Assembly (NCBI GenBank): GCA_029855985.1
Contig: JAGSHR010000096.1
Span: 1 to 6,134, forward strand
Direction: 5' to 3'
Source of the DNA: Candidatus Njordarchaeota archaeon
GTDB taxonomy: Archaea > Thermoproteota > JANJXX01 > Panguiarchaeales > Panguiarchaeaceae
DNA length: 6,134 bases
Each line of letters opens with the position of its first letter. Position 1 is the first letter of the stretch. Shown here in pieces: positions 5,954 to 6,134 of the stretch. Under the pieces are notes generated by a model. That model saw only the letters and a program-made list of their open reading frames with translations, was not told where the DNA came from and did not search any database. The translations under genes and the position numbers were made by a program.

Positions 5954-5959
5954 TCCCCC
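5954..5959 (-). promoter_or_regulatory. Shine-Dalgarno site of the OPT gene
   Basis: GGGGGA on the minus strand ends 7 nt before ATG 5946. It is the clearest example of the five-G ribosome site used by three genes in this window and fixes the OPT start. Confidence 0.6.
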
Positions 5960-5980
5960 AGTGAAGGTAAATGAGAACTA

Positions 5981-5992
5981 AAATTTTAAAGC
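5981..5992 (-). promoter_or_regulatory. Candidate TATA box of the OPT gene
   Basis: On the minus strand GCTTTAAAATTT is centred near 5986, predicting transcription from about 5960 and a leader of about 14 nt that just includes the GGGGGA site. Immediately upstream, TTTAACCTTAGCTTTAAA (about 6001-5984) has matching TTTAA/TTAAA ends. It could be a regulator site overlapping the promoter or chance AT symmetry. Confidence 0.4.
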
Positions 5993-6011
5993 TAAGGTTA
6001 AAGATTTTTCA

Positions 6012-6025
6012 ATGGTATATAAACT
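6012..6025. promoter_or_regulatory. Strong near-palindromic TATA element in the right intergenic region
   Basis: GGTATATAAAC on the plus strand reads GTTTATATACC on the minus strand, so it resembles an archaeal TATA box in both directions. On the minus strand it would give OPT a leader of about 45 nt. On the plus strand it would start transcription near 6045 toward the window edge. The rest of 5960-6134 is AT-rich. It contains ATACGTAT at 6038-6045 and an ATG at 6101 that stays open for 11 codons to the window end, too little to call a gene. Confidence 0.35.
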
Positions 6026-6134
6026 TTTTTAATAAGTATACGTATTTTCTTTAAATAATGACAGAAAAATAAATAAAATTTGAGAAATTATTAGTTTTTA
6101 ATGTTATTATTTGAAGAAAAATTATATCCAAGAC

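Noticed and set aside
6101..6134. Start of a plus-strand gene running off the window
   Set aside because: Only 11 open codons are visible, with no ribosome site. An AT-rich stretch near 6073 could be a TATA box, but this is too weak to call.

Overview
The window is AT-rich archaeal chromosome. The evidence is an Alba chromatin gene at the left end, TATA-like boxes about 26 bp upstream of plausible transcript starts, T-run terminators, and Shine-Dalgarno (SD) sequences of the GGTGA or GGGGG type that fit an archaeal 16S tail. Alba, a DtxR-type regulator, a DUF1614 membrane protein and an OPT transporter together would suit a thermophilic or TACK-type archaeon. I cannot place it more precisely from the sequence alone.

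There are six convincing genes. Alba (+, 69-380) converges on a DtxR/MntR-family metal-dependent repressor (-, 448-891). Upstream of that regulator on the same strand, about 180 bp away and probably a separate unit, is a DUF1614 integral membrane protein (-, 1072-1794). A roughly 200 bp divergent intergenic region separates DUF1614 from a 12-helix MFS transporter (+, 1996-3384). The MFS gene is followed by a small class I SAM-dependent methyltransferase (+, 3482-4012). The methyltransferase converges, with only 17 bp between stop codons, on a 638-residue OPT-family (oligopeptide or metal-chelate) transporter (-, 4030-5946). The last 188 bp are AT-rich, hold the OPT promoter region, and show no supported gene.

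Three of the five ORFs with alternative starts were shortened relative to the longest frame because of SD or TATA spacing (Alba, DtxR, MFS). The methyltransferase was shortened with less certainty. DUF1614 keeps a TTG start supported by a strong SD.

Functionally, the regulator, the MFS transporter and the OPT transporter could belong to one metal or metal-chelate theme, with the methyltransferase possibly modifying a small molecule. This is only an inference from neighbourhood: the genes are on different transcripts and no ligand-biosynthesis gene is visible. No RNA genes, CRISPR arrays, insertion sequences or pseudogenes were seen. Nothing here demonstrates a new system. The points most worth checking are the two membrane aspartates of the DUF1614 protein, the hybrid metal site of the DtxR protein, and the leader of the MFS gene.
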